Source of the DNA: Pycnococcus provasolii
Taxonomy: Eukaryota > Chlorophyta > Pseudoscourfieldiophyceae > Pseudoscourfieldiales > Pycnococcaceae
Assembly: GCA_938743325.2 (NCBI GenBank)
Contig: OW568886.1
Coordinates: 186,001-250,000 of the forward strand
Direction: 5' to 3'
DNA: 64,000 nucleotides
This document shows positions 46,779-56,600 of this stretch, in pieces. Made by a program: the position numbers and the translations under genes. The notes under the pieces are model-generated. The model was not told the origin of the DNA, ran no database searches, and saw only the letters and a program-made list of their open reading frames with translations. Position 1 is the stretch's first letter. Each line of letters starts with the position of its first letter.

Positions 46779-47983
46779 GTCTACAATTAAGATTCCAAAA
46801 AGACCTGCTGTACTTGCACGTTGAAAAGAATACAATGAGCGAAATCAAAAGTGTGTACAGTAAGCCAACAACAACAACACCAGCAGCTACTGTACGCCGA
46901 AAGTTGGGAGACACGCAAGCCGCTGTAATAATAAATATTAGACTCTGACTCGGACTCTGCTCTGGCTGTGTGCGAGATAGGGACTTGCGACAACTTGCTT
47001 TACATAAACGTCGTTCGCCGCTAAGATACTGTGCCAAATAGTTGGTACTTACCAGGTAGTTAACTGGTGCGCACGTTACATACACGGTTTTTACTTTTTT
47101 TACCATCACACAGACAACACAGACAACAACAGAGGCTCCCAGAGGCTGGCTGCAGCGTTCGTTCGTGCTTTGCGTTCGTGGAGCAGATCCATAATTGTCT
47201 TTTGTACTGGAGGAGAACGTTTGCACAACTTGACCAGGGGAGCAGCTCTTGAGCCGTCTTTGAGGAGTCTGTCGCTGCGCTGTGGAAAAGCGATCACGTA
47301 TTCACGTCAAGTTTACCCTATGTTACAGAAGGTTTGTCGCGGGTGCACGACGAGCAGCAGCAGCACGACGTGACGCCGACGAGCAGCAGGCAGCAGCAGC
47401 ACGACGACGAGATGAAGCACGTACATAAAATAAACTTTATGCACAGCTTTACGAAACCTTTACGAGACGCATATGTACATACATTCTTTTTATTTGACCA
47501 CGTGAAGTATCGTAGTTTTATAACTACTTTTTACTGTACCGTATGCTGTATGCATGCTCGTCGTCGTCGTCGTCGTGCTGCTCGTCGTCGTGCTGCTCGT
47601 CACGACGTCGTGCCATGCGTGATTTGTTCTTCCACGTGCATCGTCTTTGCAATGTGGTCAAGTTACTCTCGTCTCGGCCAAGTACATACGACCATGGTGT
47701 TCCTGAAGACGAACTTGGGCTGTGCTGTGCTGTGCTGTGCTTTGTTGTGCTGTGTGCTCTCACCAAGGACGTGAAGTTAAAATCACCTGGTCAATATTAT
47801 TGCCAAGTTGCCAACACGTGAGTGAGTGAGTGTGTGAGTGTGCGGTGTGTGTGCGGTGTGTGCGCGGTGTGCGTGTGTCCATCTTGATTCGTTTCAGGGG
47901 AACGAACGAACATCTTCATCTTCATTATCATTATCATTATCATTTTTCCGCACTTTGTCTGATATATATATATATATATATAT
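46779..47983. other. gene-free interval with GCTCGTCGT and GT tracts
   Basis: Myosin leader, trinucleotide CGT/GCA tracts (47350-47410, 47550-47610), TGCTGTGCTGTG repeats (47706-47755), GTGAGTGTG tracts (47820-47878), and a (TA)n run (47961-47985) directly before the next ATG. No coding evidence. Confidence 0.6.
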
Positions 47984-48541
47984 ATGGCGCGCTCGTTCTT
48001 TTACAGCGGTTCCGGCCGAATTCCGGAGAAAATGGGAAGCGTTTCCCTGACGAACTGCTACGACGTGCCGTACAGCGAAGCTGTCAAGCAACTCAACATC
48101 AAGGAAAGCAAGTGGACGAAGGAGTTTCTACACCAAGCCAGAGAAATACACGAGACGCGGGAAGCGGAGCAGAAGAAAAACAACTACGGACCCAGTGCAG
48201 CGTTGAGACAAAAACTCGAACAGTCGTCAAACGAACAACTCGGGGACGAACTCGCGCCGTGGGGGAAGAAACTCAAGTGCAGCGCAGTGAGCGGGAGCGA
48301 ATGCCGCGAGTACAACAAGGCGGAAGCTGACCGACAGAGGAGCTTCTCAAGGCAAAAAATGGTCGAGGACTGCGACAGCGGAGAGACGCTCATCAAAGAC
48401 TGCTTCGTGACGTCGAAGAACCGGCAAGTCACAGGAAAGATTGGAGCAAGCCGGACGGAGGCTTACATGCAGTACCTCGAGGATAAGCACAAGGAGTTCA
48501 GACGCGCCGGAAAGGCGAGCGACGCGCTGCCATCCACGTGA
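47984..48541 (+). CDS. small basic helical protein, unknown
   Basis: 185 residues; the ATG ends a (TA)n tract, so the second ATG (48032, MGSVSLTNCYDVPY) may be the real start. Composition is Lys/Glu/Ser-rich with predicted helices (KWTKEFLHQAREIHETREAEQ; TEAYMQYLEDKHKEFRRAG) and several cysteines (KCSAVSGSEC, EDCDSG, KDCF). No signal peptide or membrane segment. I do not recognise a family; soluble nuclear or flagellar matrix roles are equally possible. A clean stop and codon periodicity support it as real. Confidence 0.55.
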   Translation: MARSFFYSGSGRIPEKMGSVSLTNCYDVPYSEAVKQLNIKESKWTKEFLHQAREIHETREAEQKKNNYGPSAALRQKLEQSSNEQLGDELAPWGKKLKCSAVSGSECREYNKAEADRQRSFSRQKMVEDCDSGETLIKDCFVTSKNRQVTGKIGASRTEAYMQYLEDKHKEFRRAGKASDALPST

Positions 48542-48646
48542 AAAAAACCACCGCGCGTCTTGACGGCAGTGCAGTAAGTGTAATCAGTGTGCGAGACTTA
48601 ATTTTTTGACGAGAGAAAAAAAAGGCAAACTAAACCTTACATGAAC

Positions 48647-50200
48647 TTACTTACGTCTACTGCCCTTCTTGCGCGCAGGGGTTGACGCAGACGTCTGCGA
48701 GTTGAAGTCGAGCGACGGAATCGACAGAGGCGCAGGAGCCGCGCCACCGAGCAACCCGGCCGACGCTGGCGCTGGCGCCGGCGCCGGCGTCGTGAAGAAA
48801 TTGGGTTGAGTCGTCGCAGGCGCAAGACTGGGCGTCGCTGTCGATGGCGCTGGCACCGACACCGCGGGAGCCGCGGAGGTTGGCGTAGCATTTGCCACGG
48901 AAGCCGGCGCCGGCGCATATCCAGGCGTCGTCGCAGGCGGAACTGGCGGAGCTGCTGCCGCTCGTCGTGCAGCCTCCTCCGCAAGCTGCTCCGCGCGTTC
49001 CGTCGCTGCGTAGGCACTGGCGTGCGCTGCGTCCGAGGCACGCAGCGCGGACACGGCTCGCCGCGCACCCTCGACCGTCGCCGCGACGTGCACCAACATT
49101 TCGCTGCTCTGTCGCAACGCAGACGCAAAGCTTGGCACATCTTTCGATGCGGCGGTAGAGTTCGTGTTGCGGTTCGCCGCCGCCGCCGCCGCTCCCACCT
49201 CGCTTTCTACGCGCTCAAGCGCAAACGCGCACCGACTTGTAACGCCCTCCAGCCTCGCCACCTCCTCTACGAGCCAGTCGCCGGCGACTGCGCGCTCGCT
49301 GTACCCTTCTGGCGGCACGCCGCCCACGCCTCCGCCTGCCGCGGCGCTCGCCGCGGCGCGAATGCCGTCGCGACGCTGCTGCGCGCGCGTAAGCGTTCGC
49401 AGCACGGCATCCGTCGCACGCTGTGCCGCAATGACGGTCCCCGCGATGGTGGACGCGTCTCCTGCATCCGCCTCGAGCTGATGCCGCAGCGTCGCGAGCG
49501 CTGCGGTTGCGGATGCCGTGCTCGCCTCAGCTTGCTTCTGCCGCTCGGAGAGAGCTTCGTGTGTGAGTCGCTCAGACTTGTTCAGCACGCTCGACGAGTC
49601 TCGTACGTTCAGAACCTTCGACTCGAGCTGCAGCAGAGTCTGCTTCGATTCTTCGGACAGCTCGCCGAAGTGCGTTTGATACGTCGCCGGTCGATTGTCT
49701 CGCGTGGTAAGGTTGACACGCAGCGCTTGGCTAGGAGCCTGCTGTCCTGCTGGCGCTCCGAACAGCCCGCCGCCCGCAGCGGGCGCCGGCGCCCCGAATA
49801 GCCCGCCGCCGCCCACCGCTGGTGCAGCAGGCGCGCCGAATAGCCCGCCACCCGTGGCTGGCGTCGCGGCAGGCGCACCGAACATCCCACCACCCGTGGC
49901 TGGCGTCGTCGCCGGCGCACCGAACAGCCCACCACCCGTCGGCGGCGTCGTCGCCGGCGCACCGAAGAGCCCATTTCCCATCGCCCCTGGCATCGCAGGT
50001 GCAGGGTGCGCTCCACCAAAGAGATTCGCACCCGCAGGAGCACCAGACGCAGGAGGAGCACCAAACGGATTCAAAGCAGGAGCAGAAGTAGGAGGAGGAG
50101 CACCTCCAAACGGATTCAAAGCAGGAGCAGAAGTAGGAGGAGCACCAAACATGCCACCCGCAGGCGCAGGTTGTGTGTGTCCGCCGCCAAACAGCGCCAT
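48647..50200 (-). CDS. FG-repeat nucleoporin, NUP58/NUP45-like
   Basis: 517 residues. The N-terminal ~160 residues hold about eleven FG repeats of the LFGAP/MFGAP/NPFGG type. The middle (~170-320) is a coiled-coil domain beginning TYQTHFGELSEESKQTLLQLESKVLNVRDSS, comparable to the Nup58/45 block of the Nup62 channel complex, which lines the nuclear pore and grips transport receptors. A Pro/Ala-rich tail ends in the basic KKGSRRK. Lengths fit NUP58 better than NUP62 or NUP54, but all three share this design, so the symbol is left open. FG stretches are nearly identical at the DNA level, suggesting slippage. It is divergent from the RCC1-like gene, with a TTAGGG-rich promoter. Confidence 0.75.
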   Translation of the reverse strand: MALFGGGHTQPAPAGGMFGAPPTSAPALNPFGGAPPPTSAPALNPFGAPPASGAPAGANLFGGAHPAPAMPGAMGNGLFGAPATTPPTGGGLFGAPATTPATGGGMFGAPAATPATGGGLFGAPAAPAVGGGGLFGAPAPAAGGGLFGAPAGQQAPSQALRVNLTTRDNRPATYQTHFGELSEESKQTLLQLESKVLNVRDSSSVLNKSERLTHEALSERQKQAEASTASATAALATLRHQLEADAGDASTIAGTVIAAQRATDAVLRTLTRAQQRRDGIRAAASAAAGGGVGGVPPEGYSERAVAGDWLVEEVARLEGVTSRCAFALERVESEVGAAAAAANRNTNSTAASKDVPSFASALRQSSEMLVHVAATVEGARRAVSALRASDAAHASAYAATERAEQLAEEAARRAAAAPPVPPATTPGYAPAPASVANATPTSAAPAVSVPAPSTATPSLAPATTQPNFFTTPAPAPAPASAGLLGGAAPAPLSIPSLDFNSQTSASTPARKKGSRRK

Positions 50201-50263
50201 GAAAAAGCCGAGAGAGAAATCCGTGCTCCGAATCCGAAAAACCAGAAAAGAAGGGCGGGAGAA

Positions 50264-50315
50264 AACCCTAACCCTAACGTAACCCTAACCCTAACCAGTT
50301 ACCCTAACCCCTAGG
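50264..50315 (+). promoter_or_regulatory. CCCTAA-rich divergent promoter
   Basis: Clusters of CCCTAA (AACCCTAACCCTAACG, then AACCCTAACCCTAACC, then TTACCCTAACCCCTAGGG) fill most of the 162 bases between NUP58-like and RCC1-like starts. This is the densest telo-box-like promoter in the window. Confidence 0.5.
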
Positions 50316-50362
50316 GTATTCGGTTTCGCGTTGTCCATTCTCTGTCAGCGGCGCATGCCAGC

Positions 50363-51328
50363 ATGCCAGCGCCACGCCTCCACGGAGGAGAGTTGGCGTA
50401 CGATGCGATGCGCCTAGGCTTCTTCCCCTGGCAGCGAGAACGACGCCTAGCAAAGGAGCGTGAGCGAGAGAACATCGCGCGACTCTCGTCGAGAGTGCTT
50501 GCCGCGGGTACTTTTCACTCGTTGGCTCTGCGACGTGAGGGCGGAATCGCGTGCTGGGGACGCAACGACGAAGACCAGGCGCCTCCCGATGGCATCGACG
50601 GCGACTTCGTCGCGGTCGCAGCGGGTGTCAAACACTCGCTAGCGTTGCGAGGCGACGGAAGGTTCGCGAGCTGGGGACGCAACAACCACGGCCAAGCGCC
50701 TCCCGACGGCGTCGACGGCGACTTCGTCGCGATCGCCGCGGGTGGCGAACACTCGTTGTCATTGCGAAGCAACGGCGGAATCGCGTGCTGGGGATACAAC
50801 AACCACGGCCAGGCGCCTCCCGCCGGCGTCGATGGCGACTTCATCGCTATCGCCGCGGGGTACTTGCACTCGCTGGCTCTGCGACGCGACGGCGGCGTCA
50901 CGTGCTGGGGATACAACGGCTCCGGCCAAGCACCTCCCGACGGCGCCGACGGCGACTTCGTCGCGATCGCCGCGGGTGACCTTCACTCGCTGGCTCTGCG
51001 ACGCGACGGCGGCGTCACGTGCTGGGGATTCAATGCCTTCGGCCAGGCGCCCCCCGACGGGGTCGACGGCGACTTCGTCGCAATCGCCGGAGGTGGTAGG
51101 CACTCGCTGGCTCTGCGACGCGACGGCAGCGTCGCGTGCTTGGGCGACAACGAGCTCGACCAAGCACCTCCCGACGGCGTCGAGGGTGACTTCGTCGCAA
51201 TCGCTGCAAGTGGAAATCACTCGCTCGCGCTACGACGCGACGGCGGCGTCACGTGCTGGGGACGCAACATGTACGGCCAGGCGCCTCCCAACGGCGTTGC
51301 TGGTCCATTCAAGACGCAAGAGTTGTAA
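50363..51328 (+). CDS. RCC1-like repeat (beta-propeller) protein
   Basis: 321 residues. After a 50-residue charged leader (PWQRERRLAKERERENIARL), seven tandem 38-residue repeats follow with consensus HSLALRRDGGVTCWGxNxxGQ and DGDFVAIAAG, closing a seven-blade propeller of the RCC1 type. RCC1-family propellers serve as GTPase exchange factors or as protein-binding modules; this compact version with no extra domain resembles the many stand-alone RCC1 genes of prasinophyte algae. DNA repeats are 114 bases and highly alike, so the gene was built by recent tandem duplication and/or homogenised. No signal peptide is visible. Confidence 0.8.
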   Translation: MPAPRLHGGELAYDAMRLGFFPWQRERRLAKERERENIARLSSRVLAAGTFHSLALRREGGIACWGRNDEDQAPPDGIDGDFVAVAAGVKHSLALRGDGRFASWGRNNHGQAPPDGVDGDFVAIAAGGEHSLSLRSNGGIACWGYNNHGQAPPAGVDGDFIAIAAGYLHSLALRRDGGVTCWGYNGSGQAPPDGADGDFVAIAAGDLHSLALRRDGGVTCWGFNAFGQAPPDGVDGDFVAIAGGGRHSLALRRDGSVACLGDNELDQAPPDGVEGDFVAIAASGNHSLALRRDGGVTCWGRNMYGQAPPNGVAGPFKTQEL

Positions 51329-51466
51329 CTGACACGAGTAAGAACATACAAAACTTCAAAAAAAAAGGTTGATTTTTTAAATATTTTGTTTCAAGCAAGT
51401 TATTACACGTAGCAGCTTTCACAGCACAGCACAGCACAGCACGCACAGCAGCTCAGTCAAAACGTT

Positions 51467-52381
51467 TTAGTCGAGCAGGTCGAGTTCATTCAAAGCATCC
51501 TCGTCGTTCTCCTCCTCGGTGACGACATCAGGGGCGGGTGCGCGTCCGGGCTCCGGTGAAGTCTCCGTGTTATTCGTGTTCGTGTCGTCGTTTCGTGACG
51601 GCTCCCCTTGTTCTTTCAGCTTGCGCCTTGTCGACCTGCTCAGAGCAAGACGGTCCACCTCAAGCTCTAACGCCTTGACGTGCACCTCAAGCGCCGCCGC
51701 GTAGTCCGTGCGCGCGATGCGGCGCTCCTGACCAGCCTCGCTCGGGTCAGAGTCGTTGAGAAGAAGCTTGCGCAGGTGGGACAGCTCGTCTTGGTACTTC
51801 AGCTTCTGCGCCTCCGCACGCCGCAGCGCGCTGAGGCGCTTGCCGCTACTCCTGTTTGCCAGCTTGCCCGTCGCGATCAGGCTTTCCATGGCGTCGACGT
51901 TTCGCGCGGTCCGTCTGTACCCCGTCTCCGCCTCCACTTCGTCCTTCGCCGCGCCGCTGAGCGGCTTGGGACCCTTTCCAATCCACCGCCGCAGCGTCCC
52001 TTCGCCGTCGCAATGTGTGCAGTGCTTGTTTATTGTTCGCCCGTTGTATTCTTCCGCCACCTTGCCCACTCCTTGGCAGCACATGCACAGCTTGACGTCC
52101 CAGTTGCTGGTATTTCCCCTGGTGGCGCCAAAGTCCTCAGATATTTTCTTGGCGCTGTTCAAGGTGGCGTCAGCCGCCGCGAGCTCCCTTTCCATGCCTG
52201 CTCCGTCGAGTCCTGCTCCCGCGTCAAGCTGCGACGCGTACTTGGCGCGCATGCGTTCGTAGAGCGCGAGTGTGTCTGCGTCCATATCTCGCGCCCCTCC
52301 CGTGAATCCTCCCCCTTGCTGGCTCTGGAGGTGCGCCATCGCCGCGTCGAGCGACGCGTCACCAGTGCCACCACTGTCCAT
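51467..52381 (-). CDS. double-CxxCxG zinc-finger protein, unknown
   Basis: 304 residues from MDSGGTGDAS. Two DnaJ-like CxxCxG motifs (CMCCQGVGK and CTHCDGEGT) ~25 residues apart at about 98-132 can hold one zinc ion. The N-terminal part (AMAHLQSQQGG; then a helix TLALYERMRAKYASQL) and the C-terminal half (LSALRRAEAQKLKYQDELSHLRKL; VKALELEVDRLALSRSTRRKLKEQ) are helical, with an acidic end (EEENDEDALNELDLLD). Such CxxCxG pairs occur in DnaJ co-chaperones and plastid redox/assembly proteins, but no J domain exists here. I do not recognise the family. The next stretch upstream contains the minisatellite. Confidence 0.6.
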   Translation of the reverse strand: MDSGGTGDASLDAAMAHLQSQQGGGFTGGARDMDADTLALYERMRAKYASQLDAGAGLDGAGMERELAAADATLNSAKKISEDFGATRGNTSNWDVKLCMCCQGVGKVAEEYNGRTINKHCTHCDGEGTLRRWIGKGPKPLSGAAKDEVEAETGYRRTARNVDAMESLIATGKLANRSSGKRLSALRRAEAQKLKYQDELSHLRKLLLNDSDPSEAGQERRIARTDYAAALEVHVKALELEVDRLALSRSTRRKLKEQGEPSRNDDTNTNNTETSPEPGRAPAPDVVTEEENDEDALNELDLLD

Positions 52382-52682
52382 ACTTGCAAAGGGGAACAAA
52401 GATATGTACAAGACAACAAATCGCCAAAGCCGCGGCCTGACCGATCACCGACGACGCCCGAGCCTTATATTAACCCTAGCTACGATAGAGGTGGAACGAA
52501 GTTACCCACCCGTCGACGCCTGACGAGACGGTCGACGCACGCCGGCCGGCTGTTGCCGACGACGACGAGGCACGCCTACCTTTAAAGGCCTCCACCTCCG
52601 GCTGTCCGGCACCGACTTCAGTGAGAGTGCACTGGCGGTGGACTTGCGGTGGACAGAACGAGTCAGAAAGCGGTTGAAACAA

Positions 52683-53052
52683 GGCGTGCAAGCAGGTGGT
52701 CAAAGACGCAAGCTCGCGGCCGGACCTAGATGCGCGTGCAAGCAGGCGGTCAAAGACGCAAGCTCGCGGCCGGACCTAGATGCGCGTGCAAGCAGGCGGT
52801 CAAAGACGCAAGCTCGCGGCCGGACCTAGATGCGCGTGCAAGCAGGCGGTCAAAGACGCAAGCTCGCGGCCGGACCTAGATGCGCGTGCGAGCAGGCATT
52901 CAAGACGCAAGCTCGCGGCCGGACCTAGATGGTCGTACAAGCAGGCGGTCAAAGACGCAAGCTCGCGGCCGGACCTAGATGCGCGTGCGAGCAGGTAAAC
53001 AAAGACGCAAGCTCGCGGCCGGACCTAGATGCGCGTGCAAGCAGGTGGTCAA
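52683..53052 (+). repeat. 50-bp minisatellite
   Basis: Seven nearly perfect copies of a 50-base unit (AGCAGGCGGTCAAAGACGCA then AGCTCGCGGCCGGACCTAGA then TGCGCGTGCA) plus a partial one; two copies carry small changes (AGCAGGCATTCAAG; TGGTCGTACAAGC). Because 50 is not a multiple of three, the three frames are all used in turn, giving a repetitive peptide RKLAAGPRC. It lies in the gene-free 52382-53662 gap, which also has a 12-base GACTTGGCGACT repeat (53387-53431) and a simple-sequence leader before the next gene. Confidence 0.95.
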
Positions 53053-53662
53053 GTTTACTTCCGGCTCTGCTAATCTTCCTGGTAGGTGCAAACCTCAGCT
53101 TAACAGCGCCTGCGGTGCACGAACCGTAAAGGTAAAGGTACGGCACCCGAGACACAGCTGCTCAAGAGTCAAGAGGACGTTGTGTCTCAGCATAATTAAA
53201 GCATAGCCTCGTTGGCCAACACCACCGTCCAAAGTCCTTGCCAAGAAGACTTGTTGGCCAACTTCGAGCTCCGTATTCTCTCTTTAGTATGTACCTTTAG
53301 TTAGAGGCCAATCTTCATCATTCCGAAACTGAAACTTAAATTTATTTTTTTTCATACAACATTCATCTCGTCATTGCTCGGCCGCTTGACTTGGCGACTG
53401 ACTTGGCGACTGACTTGGCGACTGACTTGGCCTTAAGCGCGTCACTAGTGACATAGTTGGTATATTCGATATTCTTTCGTTGGAAAAGAAAAGAAAAGAA
53501 GACGTCTTATTTAAGAAGCCTTAAGTCTCCGTATTCTCAAAGAAAGAAAGAAAGAAATATAATATTTTAATCTTCGGTTTGGGAATAATATCTATATCTA
53601 TTTCTATTTCTATCAAGAAGAATATAAGCAGTACAAGGCATCTCGATCGGCACATCTTAATC

Positions 53663-56600
53663 ATGTTGGGCAGAAGAAGAAGAAGAGCAGCAGCGAGTCT
53701 CGGAGGAGGAGGAGGAGGGGTTGTACTTGTCAGGGCAAGAACGTATGGGCGTACCTCGTGGGCGTACCTGCTGCTCGCGCTAATCATTGCGGCACTTGTC
53801 GTCGCCAGCGTCATACGCACCGCTGACGCTCAAGACGACAGTGACGATACCAACAACGCAACCGACGTGCCGCCACCCATGACGCCGCCAACGCCTCCCC
53901 CACCCACGCCGCCTGTGAAACCGACCTTTGGTATTTACCCCCAGGGCGGTACGACGTGCTTCAACTCGGAAGACAGTGGTGTAATCAACGCCTACAGAGT
54001 CTGCGACGTCAACCTGCGGCTGCGCTTTGGAACGCAGGAGGCGGAAGACTGCTGCTCTGCACTCGAGGCTGCGTTCGGGCACACCAACAGCGACGGTCCG
54101 GCACCACAACTTGAAAACTGCCTCTGCCGCGAAGACGCGTTTTCATACTACAACTCATGGTTTGATGCGCAGGACGTTGGCAAAGGTGCCGGGTACGACT
54201 TCCTGCACGAAATGCTTGGCGACTGCGCGGCTATCGTGGGTGTCAACAGGATGTTCAACGTCAGCTGGGTGACCCGTACACCCGTGGAGGAGAACGCCTG
54301 CCCTATGCCGCCGCCGCCGCCGCCGCCGCCGCCGTTCCCGCCGCCGCCCGATCCATGCCAATGCATGGATCTGCCCATAAAAGACGGGCTAGACGAGCAG
54401 CTGTTCGGCAGTGACTACGCATCGGAATGCCGTGCGTGGGACGCCGAAGACTGCGACCTCAAATGGTCGGATACGACATACGCTCCCAACGGAAGGCGAA
54501 ATGGCGAGATGGGCGTCTGGTGCTGCCAATCATTCTGCAGAGTTCCGGCGGCGTGCTCAAACGCCGAGCGAGTTGATGTGCGGGTTTCAAAGACTTCCAA
54601 CCGGACGTACCCGGTATACCTCGGAACGCGATTTTGCAACAATCCGCCCATAGACGAGATTGCGCAAACATGCAAGTACACGCCGAGCCCGCCGCCGCCA
54701 CCACCAAGCCCGCCACCGAGCCCTCCACCGCTGCCACCAGTTAGGGCTGACCTCAACCTTGATGTGGTCGTCGAACTCTGCTGCACCAACCAAAAGGAGG
54801 CGCCGCGCGAGATGACGCTCTTTCTCGACCCGCTCAACTTGCCGCCACCACCTCCACCACCACCTCCACCGCCGCCGCCACCACCGCCACCGCCGCCGCC
54901 GCCACCATTCCCACCGCCCATGCCGCCCCCACCGCTCGTTAACGACACGACAAGCGAAAGTAGCAACGTGACGACGCCGCCGCCGACGACGACGGTGACG
55001 ACGGTGACTCCCGATGGAGCTATTGAACCAACCGTGGAGGCACCGCCAGCACTGTCGTCACCATCTTCAGATGCGAATGGCACCGCCGCCCGGCGTGGCC
55101 ATGAAGTGGGGACTGGCGTGACGGACGAGGAACGCAAGCAGCTTGCCTACAACACCACATTCACCTGGGAAGAGCTGACAACTCCGCATGGTTTCTCGTC
55201 GGCATGGATGAGGGCATGGGAGATGGTCGACCCAGGACCGCCGCCCGGAACCTACGTGAACAACTCCTTCATCTCATCGCTGCAGGAAGCCATTCTTGCA
55301 TCACCGGGAGCTGTCACTGCGGAAATTGTGCCAAAGGAGGCTCCAGTTACGAAGCCGATTACAAATGCCACAGCCTGTGCGTCCGCAGAATTTCCCGTGA
55401 AAGCCGGTGAGCCATGCTTCAGCATTCAAATCGCGTACACGATCGCCGTTTCATTTAATGGAACGACGGCGGCGGCAGTTGAAGAACCAGAAGTGAAGGA
55501 GAGTGTGGCAACTTACTATCATGCCGAGGTGAGTATTCTGCTCAACGGCGTCCTCGTCGTTGACATGGTGCCACCTGAGCGTAAGCGTGCTTTATCCGAA
55601 GTGCTGGAGATTGCAGCAAAGGCGCCATTCGGATCTGCAAGAGTGGAGAACGTTGTGCTGCCGAGTCCGCCGCCACCGCCACCCAGCCCTCCACCTCTTC
55701 CGCCGCCAACGCCGCCAACGCCACCTAGTCCACCGCTCCCTGCAAGTTTCATTAGCAGGCGAAATGGTCTCGGCATGCGAAAACTGCTCGCTCATCACTT
55801 TGATACCGCCGAGGTTCAATTGCGTATTGAGGGAGGTTTTGGCGAGTTTGGGCGCATGAGGGCGGAAAGCTATGTCGCAGAGCTAACGCGGAATGAAACG
55901 GAGACTGATACTTTCATCTTCGACTGGCTCATACACCCAAAACGAAGGGCGATTGTTTTCCCCTACATTCGCAGCACATTTTTAACTCGGGCGTTGGTTC
56001 CTGCGCCACAAAAGCTCGCACCTTGGGACGCCAAGGACGCTTACAGAGACAACTTTGCCCGAGAATTGGCGGCGAACGGCACCGGCTACCTCGAGGAATT
56101 GAGCTCTCGCGTTGCCTCTGATTTGGTTCTTGATCTCTCGAATCTACAGGTTGCCTTTGATGGGTATCCCACCCCACCAAGCCCGCCACCAAGCCCGCCA
56201 CCACCACCACCACCACCAAGCCCTCCGCCGCCGCCGCCGAGCCCTCCGCCAAATCCACCCGTGGATGTCCGCGAATTTGAAAAGGAGATGGCGTCATCCA
56301 TTTTTGCGCCAGCCCTTTTGGCAATTTGGCTTTTCTTTGGCGTGTACTATATGCGAAAGGCGGTTGGCGCCTTTACAACTCGCGAGATGGATGAAATCGA
56401 GGCTGAGATCGAAGCTGAGATTATGGCTCAGGAGAATCCCCCTGAAATGGACAAATCAGACAATGGTGTGTTGCTGGATAGGGAGGGCGCTATTCCAAAT
56501 TTCGATAACGATCGAGAGAGGACACCCACTCCTCTTCCCAGGATTGTCACGCCACCTCCAACAAAACCAGACCCATTAATTGACAATAAGACCGAGGAGG

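Noticed and set aside
52683-53129. Open frames through the 50-bp minisatellite as genes
   Set aside because: The peptides are the same repeat read in successive frames; there is no independent coding signal.
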